Source of the DNA: JBBQSN01 sp963825505
GTDB taxonomy: Bacteria > Actinomycetota > Actinomycetes > Actinomycetales > CAWJMD01
DNA length: 64,000 nucleotides
Direction of reading: 5' to 3'
Assembly (NCBI GenBank): GCA_963825505.1
Contig: CAWGTL010000006.1
Span: forward strand, 58,341 to 122,340
Shown in pieces: positions 7,907-16,365 of the stretch; positions within the stretch are counted from its first letter, which is position 1; each line of letters begins with the position of its first letter. Position numbers and translations under genes: made by a program. The notes beneath the pieces are model-generated. The model saw only the letters and a list, made by a program, of their open reading frames with translations, was not told the DNA's origin and ran no database searches.

Positions 7907-8209
7907 TCAGGCGTCGACGGGCTCGACCGTCAGGGTCACCGGCCGCCCGACCTCGATGCCCTCGGCGGTGCGGACGGCCTTCTTCAGCGGCAGGACGTAG
8001 CAGCCTCGGTCGGAGTCGGGGAACACCGAGGTCCGCCAGGTGGTGCTGCCGCACACCACCTCGACGCGCACCGAGCCGAACCCGCCGGCGCGGCCGGTCT
8101 CCGCGATCTCGTCCGAGACCGCCTCCGGGAGGCTGACGAAGACCCAGCCGCTCGGGCCCGGCCGGGCCTGCCACTCCCAGGGGTCGGCGGTGAAGGTGTG
8201 TGCGGCCAC
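7907..8209 (-). CDS. DUF1905 domain protein
   Basis: A 100-residue single-domain beta-barrel protein. The characteristic DUF1905 features are visible: a short aromatic WEWQARPGPSGWVFVSLP opening, the segment FGSVRVEVVCGSTTWRTSVFP, and CYVLPLKKAVRTAEGIEVG with the conserved Lys pair, then VTLTVEPVD. The domain is common in small actinobacterial proteins, sometimes fused to YdeI-like domains; no biochemical role is established to my knowledge. Confidence 0.83.
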   Translation of the reverse strand: MAAHTFTADPWEWQARPGPSGWVFVSLPEAVSDEIAETGRAGGFGSVRVEVVCGSTTWRTSVFPDSDRGCYVLPLKKAVRTAEGIEVGRPVTLTVEPVDA

Positions 8210-8273
8210 CGCGCCAGTCTGCCGTTCGCACGGTTCGCGTTCACAGCGAACGTCCAGGTGGGTCGGCGTCTGA

Positions 8274-8708
8274 TCAACCGGTCGGCTCGACCGTCCACAC
8301 CAGGTCGCCGGGCTGCAGCCCCAGCAGCTGGAGCGTGCGGGCGCCGAGGTCGGCGAGCCGCTCGGCGTCGGTGACCTGCGCGGTCACGACGTAGTTGGGC
8401 ACCGTGCCCGCGTCGTCACCGGGTGGTGCCCACCCCATCGCCAGCAGCCGCGCCGCCACCTCGGGAGAGACGTCGAGCGGTCCGCCGACGGCGATCGTCC
8501 CGACGCACTCGGCGTGCAGCTCGTCGTCCAGCCGCAGCAGCTGGACGTACCGCGTCGGCGGGTGCTCCGTCCGACGGAAGAGCCCGACCCGCCGGGGGGC
8601 TCCCGGCGGCTCTCCGACCACCACGAATCCCGCGTGGTGCAGCGACCGGATGGTGCCGGCGAGGTGGGCCCGCACGCCGTCCCACGTGGCGGGTCTCGTC
8701 GCCTCCAC
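8274..8708 (-). CDS. Hypothetical protein, TY-Chap/YbjN-like fold suspected
   Basis: 144 residues from GTG 8708. It begins with an amphipathic helix (WDGVRAHLAGTIRSLHHAG), has beta strands FVVVGEPP, RRVGLFRR, RYVQLLRL and LHAECVGTI, then a helix EVAARLLAMGWAPP and a final helix RLADLGARTLQLL. The strand-rich core followed by L..MGW..P is reminiscent of YbjN/TY-Chap type domains that act as small chaperone-like modules, but I am not certain. No signal peptide or membrane segment. Divergent from the GH3 gene by 55 bases. Confidence 0.6.
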   Translation of the reverse strand: MEATRPATWDGVRAHLAGTIRSLHHAGFVVVGEPPGAPRRVGLFRRTEHPPTRYVQLLRLDDELHAECVGTIAVGGPLDVSPEVAARLLAMGWAPPGDDAGTVPNYVVTAQVTDAERLADLGARTLQLLGLQPGDLVWTVEPTG

Positions 8709-8763
8709 GGCCCCACCCTGGCACAGGGGCGACGACGGCCCGCGCCGGTACTAGCGTGACGAC

Positions 8764-11142
8764 GTGGACACCGACGACGCCCTGGCCGCTCTCCCGCTCG
8801 AGGACAAGGTGCGGCTGCTCACCGGCGCCGACGTCTTCACGCTGCAGGGCGACGAACGGCTCGGCCTGGCGCCGATGGCGTTCTCGGACGGCCCGACCGG
8901 GGTCCGCGGGCTGAAGTTCGTCGGCGGTGACGCCGTCGCGCTGCTGCCCAACGCCACCCTGCTCGCGCAGTCGTGGAGCGAGGACCTCGCGCACGAGGTG
9001 GGGGAGCTCCTCGCCGACGAGGCCGAGCGCCAGCACATCCACGTGGTGCTCGGGCCGACGATCAACCTGCACCGCTCCGCGCTCGGCGGACGCCTGTTCG
9101 AGGCCTACTCCGAGGACCCGTTGCTCACCGGCCTGCTCGCCGCCGCGTACGTGCGCGGCATGCAGGGCAAGGGGGTGGGCGCGTGCCTGAAGCACCTGGT
9201 GGCCAACGAGTCCGAGACCGACCGCACCACCGTCAACAGCGTGGTCGACGAGGCGACGCTGCGCGAGACCTACCTGCTGCCGTTCGAGATCGCGGTGGAG
9301 GACTCCGACCCGTGGTCGGTGATGGCGGCCTACAACGACGTCAACGGCGTACCCGCCACCGAGCAGCACCACGTCAACACCGAGGTGCTCAAGGTCGAGT
9401 GGGGCTGGACCGGCCTGGTGATGTCGGACTGGTTCGCCACCAAGTCCGCCGGGCCTGCCGCCAACGGCGGTCTCGACCTGGTGATGCCCGGCCCTCAGGG
9501 CCCGTGGGGCGACGCCCTGGTCGAGGCCGTGCGCAGCGGCGAGGTGCCGGAGGAGGTCGTCGACGACCACCTGCGCCGGCTGCTCGTCCTGGCCGAGCGG
9601 GTGGGCGCGCTGGGCGAGCACCGCACCTGGCGCACCGACGTGCCCGGGCCGGCGGACGAGGACCGCCGTGCCCAGCTGCGGCGTCTCGCGGCCGGCTCGA
9701 TGACGGTGCTCACCGACGACGGCGTGCTGCCGCTCGACCCGGGTCTGCAGATCGCGCTGGTCGGACGTCACGCGGTCGAGACCATCTGCATGGGAGGCGG
9801 TTCCGCGCAGGTGACGCCCCCGCACCAGATCTCGGTGGCCGAGGGCCTCGTCGACCGGGTCAGCCGGCTCGAGGTGGTCGACGGCGTCGAGGTGCGCAGC
9901 CGTCCCGTGCCCGCCGAGACCTCGGTGATCTCCGACCCCGTGACCGGCGAGCCGGGCATGCGCGTGCGCGCCTACGCCGGTGACGGGCGCCAGCTCTCCG
10001 ACGCGCACGTGCCGTCGTCGACGGTCACCTTCGGCTTCGACGACGACCTGCCGGAGCTGCCGACGCGTGCCGTGCTCTCGGCCCGCGTGCAGGTCGCCGG
10101 CGTGGTCGAGCTCGGGGTGCTCGGCGTGGGCGGCTGGACCCTGCGGGTCGGGGACGAGACCCACCGGGTCGACCTCGGGCTCACCGGGGCCGACCCGGGT
10201 GAGGCGTTGCTGCGGCCGCCGTCGTGGACGACCACGTCAGAGCAGGGGAATGTGGAGGTCGAGGCCGAGATCGCCATCCCGGCAACCGGTTTCGGCAAGT
10301 TCGCCCTCGTCGCGCGGTCAGCGGCGCGACCGCTCGCCGACGTGCTGGCCGAGGCCGTCCACGCGGCCGAGGGGTGCGACGTCGCCGTGGTCGTCGTCGG
10401 GCTCACCGAGGAGCAGGAGACCGAGGCGGCCGACAAGACCACCATCGCGCTGCCCGGCGAGCAGGACGCGCTCGTCAGCAGCGTGGCCGCCCACGCCCCG
10501 CGCACCGTCGTGGTGGTCAACGCGGCCACGCCCGTGCTGATGCCGTGGCTCGACGAGGTCGACGCCGTCATCTGGGCCGGCCTGCCGGGGCAGGAGGGCG
10601 GGCACGCGGTGGCCGACGCGCTGCTCGGGACGGTCGAGCCGGCCGGCCGGCTGGTCACCTCGTTCCCCGCCGCCGACGGTGCCGCGCCCGCGTGGGAGGT
10701 GGTGCCCACCGACGGAGACCTGGAGTACACCGACCGCTCGTTCGTCGGCTACCGCGGGTACGAGGCCGGCCACGCGCCTGCACCCGCGTTCTGGTTCGGC
10801 CACGGGCTGGGACTGGGACGCTGGGAGTACGGCGAGGTGTCCGCGCGACGCACTCCCGAGGGCGTCGAGGTGCAGGTCGAGGTCACCAACGTCGCGCACC
10901 ACGACTCGTCCGAGGTCGTGCAGGTCTACTACCGCCCGGCCGAGGACGGGCAGCCGGTGCGGCTCGTCGGGTGGACGCGGGTGCCCGCCGCGGCGGGGGA
11001 GACCGTCACCACCCGCGTCACCTGCGACCCGCGGGTGTGGCGGCGCTGGACCGACGACGGCTTCGTCCCGCTGTCGGACGCGGGCACCGTCCTGGTCGCC
11101 CGAGGACTCGGTGACGTGCGAGCCACCTGCGAGATCGGTTGA
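8764..11142 (+). CDS. Glycoside hydrolase family 3 beta-glucosidase
   Basis: 792 residues with the usual bacterial beta-glucosidase order: an N-terminal GH3 barrel (residues about 1-280) with GLAPMAFSDGPTGVRG, LKHLVANESE and the catalytic nucleophile Asp222 in LVMSDWF; an alpha/beta sandwich (GH3_C) with VVVVGLTEEQETE and GLPGQEGGHAVADALLG, interrupted by an insert with a PA14-like strand pattern (about residues 380-520); and a C-terminal fibronectin III-like domain (VEVQVEVTNVAHHDSSEVVQ). The insert is that of KlBglI-like enzymes. No signal peptide, so it should cleave imported oligosaccharides or glycosides in the cytoplasm. GTG 8764 is preceded by a weak site. Confidence 0.9.
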   Translation: MDTDDALAALPLEDKVRLLTGADVFTLQGDERLGLAPMAFSDGPTGVRGLKFVGGDAVALLPNATLLAQSWSEDLAHEVGELLADEAERQHIHVVLGPTINLHRSALGGRLFEAYSEDPLLTGLLAAAYVRGMQGKGVGACLKHLVANESETDRTTVNSVVDEATLRETYLLPFEIAVEDSDPWSVMAAYNDVNGVPATEQHHVNTEVLKVEWGWTGLVMSDWFATKSAGPAANGGLDLVMPGPQGPWGDALVEAVRSGEVPEEVVDDHLRRLLVLAERVGALGEHRTWRTDVPGPADEDRRAQLRRLAAGSMTVLTDDGVLPLDPGLQIALVGRHAVETICMGGGSAQVTPPHQISVAEGLVDRVSRLEVVDGVEVRSRPVPAETSVISDPVTGEPGMRVRAYAGDGRQLSDAHVPSSTVTFGFDDDLPELPTRAVLSARVQVAGVVELGVLGVGGWTLRVGDETHRVDLGLTGADPGEALLRPPSWTTTSEQGNVEVEAEIAIPATGFGKFALVARSAARPLADVLAEAVHAAEGCDVAVVVVGLTEEQETEAADKTTIALPGEQDALVSSVAAHAPRTVVVVNAATPVLMPWLDEVDAVIWAGLPGQEGGHAVADALLGTVEPAGRLVTSFPAADGAAPAWEVVPTDGDLEYTDRSFVGYRGYEAGHAPAPAFWFGHGLGLGRWEYGEVSARRTPEGVEVQVEVTNVAHHDSSEVVQVYYRPAEDGQPVRLVGWTRVPAAAGETVTTRVTCDPRVWRRWTDDGFVPLSDAGTVLVARGLGDVRATCEIG

Positions 11143-11206
11143 GCCCTCCCCCGTCTCGCCGAGTGTGATCGACGCGCGCGACCCGTCGGCGTGTCGCGCG
11201 TGGGGT

Positions 11207-12649
11207 TCACGCTCGAGGAGAAGCACCGCCGCGGACGGCTCGGGCGATCAGGCCGACGACCTGGTCGGCCTGGCTGCGCGGGAGCCGGGCGTACCCGATC
11301 ACGAGCCCGGCACGGTGGTCGTCGGTCGCGTAGGCGGTCAGCGGCTCGACCTCGACGCCCAGCCCCAGCGCCCGGTCGGACACCGCGAGGTCGTCGGCGC
11401 CGTCGGGGAGCCGCAGCACGGCGTGCAGCCCGGCGTCGACACCGACGACCTCGAGCTCGGGCAGGTGCCGGGCGAGCGCTGACCGCAGCGCCTCGCGCCG
11501 ACCCGCGTAGTGCCGTGAGGCCCGGGCGAGGTGCCGGCTCAGCCCGCCGGTGCGCACCAGCTCGGCCAGGGCGCGCGCGCCGATACCGTCGACGGCCAGC
11601 CCGTGCTCGCGCAGCCGCTGCCCCACCGGGTCCCGCAGCCGCTCCGGCAGCACCGCCCAGGCGATCCGCAGCGACGGCGACAGGACCTTCGAGGCCGTCC
11701 CGAGGTAGACCACGTGCTCGGCGGCGCCGGGCAGCGACCGCAGGGCGGGCAGCGGCGAGACGTCGTACCGGAACTCGCCGTCGTAGTCGTCCTCGAGCAC
11801 CAGACCGCCTGTGGCGCGCGCCCAGTCGAGCACCTCGCACCGCCGGTCGACGCACATCCGGGCGCCGAGCGGGAACTGGTGGGCGGGCGTCAGGTACACC
11901 GCGGCGTCGTCGTCGCGCAGCAGGGTGGGGTCGAGCCCGTCGCCGTCGACGGGGACGGGACGGGCGGTCGCGCCGATGTCGGCCAGCGCGCCCTGCGGGT
12001 CGCGGTACCCCGGGTCCTCCACGGCCACCGTGCGCCCGGCCAGGTCGGCCCCGAGCAGCAGCGGCCGCAGACCCGCTGCGACCCCGGGCAGCAGGACCAC
12101 CTCCTCCGGCGCGGCCACCACGCCGCGGGTCCGACGCAGGTGGTCGGCCAGCGCGGCGCGCAGCTCGGGCGCCGACTCCGCGCCCGGGAACTCCTCGGCC
12201 ACCGGTGCGGCGGCCGCCGCGCGCCAGGCGCGCCGCCAGTCGGTGGGGTCGAGCAGCGAGGTGTCCGGGCTGGAGGGCCGCAGGCTCCAGCGCGGGCGCT
12301 CGGCGGGGCCGGGCACCGCTGCTGCGGGCTCGCCGGGACGCGGGTCGGGGACGTGCGCCGCCGCGCCCGCCCGGGCGGCGCGGTCGGCGCCCGGGGCGAC
12401 GAACGTCCCCGACCCCTGCGCGGCCGTGGTGAACCCGGCGGCGAGCAGCTCGTCGTAGGCCTGCACCACGGCGGAGCGGGCGACACCGAGGCTGCTCGCC
12501 AGCGCGCGCGTGGGCGGCAGCGGGTCGCCGGGTCGCAGCGCGCCGGCACGGATCCGGGCGACCACGGCGTCCCCGATCCGGTGCCGCAGCGGAGCAGGCC
12601 CCGGCGGGAGCTCGAGGGTCGTGTCGACGGCGCGCGCGGTCCTGGCCAC
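11207..12649 (-). CDS. MocR/PdxR-type GntR-aminotransferase regulator
   Basis: 480 residues from GTG 12649. The N-terminal winged helix of GntR type (residues about 20-85: LRHRIGDAVVARIRAGALRPGDPLPPTR, then LGVARSAVVQAYDELLAAGF) is joined to a fold-type I aminotransferase domain with the PLP region LEDDYDGEFRY and YLGTASKVLSPSLRIAW containing the Schiff-base Lys. MocR regulators bind pyridoxal phosphate as effector and activate or repress a neighbouring vitamin B6 or amine gene. Here the divergent neighbour is a PNPOx-like protein. A longer frame to 12715 would overlap the operator. Confidence 0.9.
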   Translation of the reverse strand: MARTARAVDTTLELPPGPAPLRHRIGDAVVARIRAGALRPGDPLPPTRALASSLGVARSAVVQAYDELLAAGFTTAAQGSGTFVAPGADRAARAGAAAHVPDPRPGEPAAAVPGPAERPRWSLRPSSPDTSLLDPTDWRRAWRAAAAAPVAEEFPGAESAPELRAALADHLRRTRGVVAAPEEVVLLPGVAAGLRPLLLGADLAGRTVAVEDPGYRDPQGALADIGATARPVPVDGDGLDPTLLRDDDAAVYLTPAHQFPLGARMCVDRRCEVLDWARATGGLVLEDDYDGEFRYDVSPLPALRSLPGAAEHVVYLGTASKVLSPSLRIAWAVLPERLRDPVGQRLREHGLAVDGIGARALAELVRTGGLSRHLARASRHYAGRREALRSALARHLPELEVVGVDAGLHAVLRLPDGADDLAVSDRALGLGVEVEPLTAYATDDHRAGLVIGYARLPRSQADQVVGLIARAVRGGASPRA

Positions 12650-12669
12650 CCCACGACCGTACGCGCTTT

Positions 12670-12733
12670 GTGGTCCTGCCGGAACGCCGGAAGTGGTCCT
12701 GTGACGCCGGTCCACTCACCGGTGGGATGGACC
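12670..12733. promoter_or_regulatory. Probable MocR operator in the divergent spacer
   Basis: GTGGTCCTG is repeated at 12670-12678 and 12693-12701, 23 bp start to start (about two helical turns), followed by GGTCCA at 12709-12714 and its inverse TGGACC at 12728-12733. Direct plus inverted repeats of a GGTCC core between a MocR gene and its target fit the known binding mode of MocR dimers. The right-hand gene starts two bases after the last element, so its transcript may be leaderless. Confidence 0.6.
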
Positions 12734-12734
12734 C

Positions 12735-13427
12735 GTGACGACGTCCTCCGCCCTGCCCTCCACCGGGCCGGCCACCGTGCCTGCTTCGGTCCCGACCGCC
12801 GTGCGCCGCAAGCCCGAGCGCGCACCTTCGGACCGGGCCCTGCTCGACCACGTCCTGGACACCGTCCTGGCCGGGACGCTGTGCACGGTCGTGGGCGACG
12901 AGCCCTGGGCGGTGCCGATGCTGTTCGCCCGCGACGGCGACCGGGTCCTGCTGCACGGCTCCACCGGTGCGGGAGCGCTGCGCCACGTGGCCGCGGGCGC
13001 GCCCGCCCTGCTGAGCGTGGTGAGCGTCGACGGCATGGTGGTCGCGCACAGCACCTTCGACTCCTCGGCCAACTACCGCTCGGCCGTCGTCCGGGGCCGG
13101 CTCGAGCCGCTCGCCGGCGACGACCGCCGGGAGGCGCTGCGGCGGCTGTCCGAGCGACTGATCCCGGGGCGCACGGCGGAGATCCGCGACATGACGGGCA
13201 AGGAGACCGCGTCGACGCTGACGATGGCGCTGCCGATCACCGACGGCTCCTGGACGGTCAAGGTGCGCACCGGCGGTCCGGGCGCCCCCGAGGAGCAGAC
13301 CGACGCCTGGTGCGGCACCGTCCCGTTCCGGCTGGTCGCCGGTGAGGCGGAGCCCGCGCCGTGGGTGGCGGTCGACGCACCGCTCCCGCCGTCGGTGCAG
13401 CGGCTCGCCGGATCGGTGCTGTCGTGA
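12735..13427 (+). CDS. Pyridoxamine 5-phosphate oxidase-like flavin-binding protein
   Basis: 230 residues with a split beta-barrel of the PNPOx/flavin reductase superfamily: LDHVLDTVLAGTLCTVV, PWAVPMLFARDGDRVLLHGSTG, and SANYRSAVVRGRLEPLAGDDR followed by a helical C-terminal part with ITDGSWTVKVRTGGPGAPEE. The second half is the COG3467-like form seen beside MocR regulators and is unlikely to be the B6-synthesising PdxH itself. It may bind FMN or PLP. GTG 12735 is leaderless or nearly so. It overlaps the EamA gene by 4 bases, so the two are one transcript under the MocR regulator. Confidence 0.8.
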   Translation: MTTSSALPSTGPATVPASVPTAVRRKPERAPSDRALLDHVLDTVLAGTLCTVVGDEPWAVPMLFARDGDRVLLHGSTGAGALRHVAAGAPALLSVVSVDGMVVAHSTFDSSANYRSAVVRGRLEPLAGDDRREALRRLSERLIPGRTAEIRDMTGKETASTLTMALPITDGSWTVKVRTGGPGAPEEQTDAWCGTVPFRLVAGEAEPAPWVAVDAPLPPSVQRLAGSVLS

Positions 13428-14422
13428 CGGCCGCCACCGCGCAGGCCGCGCCCGCGGTCCGGACCACCCGCGTCCCGTGGCAGGTCAAGTTCGTCCTCCT
13501 CAGCCTGATCTGGGGCTCGAGCTTCCTGCTGATGAAGATCGGGCTCGGCTCGCTCGAGGCGGTGCAGATCTCCTGGTACCGCGTCCTCACCGGCACCGCG
13601 GTGCTGCTCGGCCTCGTGCTCGCGACCGGCCAGAGGCTGCCGACCTCGCGGCGGGTGTGGGTCCACCTGTCCGTGGCCGGGTTCTTCCTGGCCACCCTGC
13701 CGTTCACGCTGTTCGCCGCCGCGGAGGAGCGGGTGTCGTCGGCGCTCGCCGGCATCGGCAACGCCACCACCCCGATGGCCTCGGTGCTGTTCGGCCTGCT
13801 CCTGCTGCCTGCCTCGCGGCTGCCGGGACGCAAGGTCGTCGCGGTCGCTCTCGGTCTCCTCGGCGTCGTCGTGATCATGCAGCCGTGGCAGCTCGAGGGC
13901 CGTCCGGACCTCCTCGGGTTCGGCATGGCGCTGGTGGCCGGTGCGAGCTATGGGCTGGGGTGGACCTGGGTGAAGAAGAACCTGTCCGACGACGACCTCG
14001 GCGGCCTCACGATGCCCGCTGCGATGATGTCGACCGCCGTGGTGCAGATGACCCTGGTGGCGCTGGTGTGGTGGGTCTCGAAGGGTGGCGACCTCGCCAC
14101 GCCGTTCTCCGTGCGCGCCGACGCCGAGCACGTGTCGCCGTTGCCTGCGCTGGTTGCCGTGCTGGTGCTCGGGGTGGTGGGTACCGGGCTCGCGCAGAAC
14201 CTGCAGTACGACGTCGTGCGCGCCGCCGGGCCCACGGTGGCGACGACCGTGACCTACCTGATCCCCGTCGTCGCGGTCGCGCTCGGCGTCACCTTCCTCG
14301 GCGAGCGGCTGTCGTGGCCGCAGCTCGTGGGCGCCGGCGTCGTGCTCGCCGCGGCCGTCGTGATCGGCAGCCCGGGACGCCGGGCGGCCTCAGCCGCGCA
14401 GGGCCAGGTCGCGCCGCGCTAG
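13424..14422 (+). CDS. EamA/DMT-family transporter
   Basis: 332 residues with ten predicted membrane helices in two EamA repeats: VKFVLLSLIWGSSFLLMKIG (helix 1), GFFLATLPFTLFAAAEE, then LLGFGMALVAGASYGLGWTWVKK beginning the second half and VATTVTYLIPVVAVALGVTFLGE near the end. DMT exporters and importers move amino acids, nucleobases or vitamins. Start GTG 13424 overlaps the upstream stop (GTGA), giving coupling to the PNPOx-like gene; together with the MocR regulator this suggests transport of a B6 vitamer or an amine, an inference. Its last 33 bases overlap the convergent sigma-factor gene. Confidence 0.87.
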   Translation: MTAATAQAAPAVRTTRVPWQVKFVLLSLIWGSSFLLMKIGLGSLEAVQISWYRVLTGTAVLLGLVLATGQRLPTSRRVWVHLSVAGFFLATLPFTLFAAAEERVSSALAGIGNATTPMASVLFGLLLLPASRLPGRKVVAVALGLLGVVVIMQPWQLEGRPDLLGFGMALVAGASYGLGWTWVKKNLSDDDLGGLTMPAAMMSTAVVQMTLVALVWWVSKGGDLATPFSVRADAEHVSPLPALVAVLVLGVVGTGLAQNLQYDVVRAAGPTVATTVTYLIPVVAVALGVTFLGERLSWPQLVGAGVVLAAAVVIGSPGRRAASAAQGQVAPR

Positions 14423-15694
14423 CAGGTGGCGGCGCTCCGCCCCGTTGTCGCAGCGCTCGAGCGCGAGACCGAACTGCTCTGCGGCCGAGGCGTTCTCACC
14501 GTCCCGCAGGAGCAGCTCACCCCGCACCGCAGGGAGGCGGTGGGAGCGTTCCAGGTGGGCGTCGAGCCCGTCCAGGAGCGCCAGGCCGGCGCGGGCGCCG
14601 TCGCGCTCGGCGACCGCGACCGCCCGGTTGAGGCGCACCACCGCCGAACCGGTGAGCACCTCCAGCTCCTCGTACAGCGCCGCCACCGCCGACCAGTCGG
14701 TGTCGGCCGACGTGGGAGCCGTCGCGTGCGCAGCCGCCACCAGTGCCTGGAGCCGCAGCTCCGCGGCGTAGCGGCTGGTGGGACGGCTCGAGGTGTCGGC
14801 GAGAAGCGCCATGGCCCAGGCGATCTCGTCGTGGTGCCAGGCGGAGCGGTCCTGGTCGGGGAGCAGGACCGCCGAACCGTCCGGACCGGTGCGCGCGTCC
14901 CGTCGGGAGTGCTGCAGCACCATCAGCGCGAGGAGGCAGCGCACGTCGTCCCGGCCCGGGAGCAGCTCGTCGAGCAGCCGTCCCAGCCGGATCGACTCGC
15001 CCGCCGTGCCCACCCGGACGACGTCCGGGCCGTCGCCGGGGGCGTAGCCGGCGGTGAACGCCAGGTACACCACCCGCACCACCGACTCCACCCGCTCGTC
15101 GAGCGCGGCGGGGTCGGGCAGCCGCAGCGCGATGCCGGACGCGGCGAGCTTCTTGCGGCCGCGGGTGAGGCGCGCCGCCATGGTCGGCTCGCTCACCAGG
15201 AACAGGCGCGCGACCTGGGCCGTGGTGAGGCCGAGCACGAGCCGCAGGGTCAGGGCGGCGCGCGCCTCCACCGCCAGCGCCGGGTGGCAGCACAGGAACA
15301 CCAGGCGCAGGACGTCGTCGCGCACGTGGGCGGGGTCCACCTCGTCCTCCACCTGCTCCCGCGCCCGGTGCTCGGCGCGGTCGCCGGCCGCGTGGCGCTG
15401 CTCCTCGTCGACCACGAGAAGCCGCACCTTGCGGGCCCGGATCGCCTCGGCCCGCAGCACGTCGAGCGCCCGGCGGCGTGCCGCCGTGTGCAACCACGCC
15501 GCCGGCTCGGTCGGCACGCCGTCGCGCGGCCAGGTCTGGGCCGCCCGCGCGAACGCCTCCGCGAGGGCGTCCTCGGCGACGTCGATGCGCCGGAACCGCC
15601 CGACGAGCAGGGCCATCAGCGACGCCCACGACGTGCGGTAGGCCCGCTCCAGCGCCGCCCCGACCGGGTCCGGCGCGACGACGGACCCGCTCAC
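14390..15694 (-). CDS. ECF sigma factor of the ECF42 type (sigma-70 domains plus helical/TPR tail)
   Basis: 434 residues from GTG 15694. Region 2 (about residues 10-80) has FRRIDVAEDALAEAFARA and AWLHTAARRRALDVLR; region 4 (about 120-185) has LRLVLGLTTAQVARLFLVSEPTMAARLTRGRKKL. The remaining 240 residues form the helical tail of the DUF6596/TPR kind (AFTAGYAPGD, LDELLPGRDDVRCLLALM, RLNRAVAVAERDG). ECF42 sigmas have no anti-sigma factor and are encoded with YCII/DGPF proteins, exactly as here. The gene follows the DGPF genes with a GTGA overlap. Confidence 0.92.
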   Translation of the reverse strand: MSGSVVAPDPVGAALERAYRTSWASLMALLVGRFRRIDVAEDALAEAFARAAQTWPRDGVPTEPAAWLHTAARRRALDVLRAEAIRARKVRLLVVDEEQRHAAGDRAEHRAREQVEDEVDPAHVRDDVLRLVFLCCHPALAVEARAALTLRLVLGLTTAQVARLFLVSEPTMAARLTRGRKKLAASGIALRLPDPAALDERVESVVRVVYLAFTAGYAPGDGPDVVRVGTAGESIRLGRLLDELLPGRDDVRCLLALMVLQHSRRDARTGPDGSAVLLPDQDRSAWHHDEIAWAMALLADTSSRPTSRYAAELRLQALVAAAHATAPTSADTDWSAVAALYEELEVLTGSAVVRLNRAVAVAERDGARAGLALLDGLDAHLERSHRLPAVRGELLLRDGENASAAEQFGLALERCDNGAERRHLLARRDLALRG

Positions 15695-16050
15695 TCGGGG
15701 ATCGAGTCGTCCACGGGACGGACCTCGAGCGCGTAGTAGTGCGGCAGCTCGTCGAGCGCGGTCATCAGGGTGTCCAGGTCGGGCGCCTCGACCACGTAGT
15801 AGCCGCCGAGGTGCTCAGCGGTCTCGACGAACGGGCCGTCGGTGACCACCCGGCCGCCGTCGGCGTCGTGCCGCACCGTCGTGGCGGTCTCGTGCGTCTG
15901 GAGCGCCTCACCGCCCTGGATCGACATCGCGGGGTGGTCGCGGACCACCTCGGAGAACCGGTAGTGACGACGGATCGTCTCCATCCGCGCGTCCTCGTGA
16001 GCGTGCTCCCAGACCGACTCGTCGCCGAACATCAGCACCACGTACTTCAT
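15691..16050 (-). CDS. YCII/DGPF-domain protein
   Basis: 119 residues. MKYVVLMFGDE starts the ferredoxin-like YCII fold; the defining TDGPFVETAEHLGGYYVVEAPDLD is present near residues 70-95. These proteins accompany ECF42 sigma factors and are assumed to be targets or signal partners; YciI relatives have weak dehydratase/dehalogenase chemistry using a His-Asp pair. ATG 16050 overlaps the stop of the short upstream gene (ATGA) and its own stop overlaps the sigma start, so the three genes are one translationally coupled unit. Confidence 0.88.
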   Translation of the reverse strand: MKYVVLMFGDESVWEHAHEDARMETIRRHYRFSEVVRDHPAMSIQGGEALQTHETATTVRHDADGGRVVTDGPFVETAEHLGGYYVVEAPDLDTLMTALDELPHYYALEVRPVDDSIPE

Positions 16051-16226
16051 CCGGTCACCTCCGGGTCCGAGCTCGCCACGGCCGCGCGCACCTCGAGGGC
16101 CCGGCCGCGATCGGCCAGCAGCCGGGCGAACTCCTCGTGCCGCGCGTACACGGCCTTGCGCGTCTGCGTGTCGGCCCGGGCCCACCGGCTCTCGTCGCCG
16201 GGCAGCAGCACCACGTACTCGGTCAT
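16047..16226 (-). CDS. Half-length YCII-like protein
   Basis: 59 residues: MTEYVVLLPGDESRW, then a helical stretch (RKAVYARHEEFARLLADRG) and EVRAAVASSDPEVTG. The first 45 residues parallel the next gene (M-Y-VVL-GDES, a central aromatic/helix segment) but the DGPF half is absent. I read it as a truncated paralogue lying at the head of the sigma operon. GGAGGGTG precedes ATG 16226. It may retain only a partner-binding or translation-coupling role, or be decaying. Confidence 0.65.
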   Translation of the reverse strand: MTEYVVLLPGDESRWARADTQTRKAVYARHEEFARLLADRGRALEVRAAVASSDPEVTG

Positions 16227-16365
16227 CGCCCACCCTCCTGTTCGCGGCGGCCGCGTCCCAGCCTGCCTCACCGGGGTGACGCACGACCCGGTCGCCGATC
16301 GACAAACCGCGAGGATCTGGCCCGGAGGAGGTCATACCGGCACGTTCACCTGGCATCCTGCCGGG

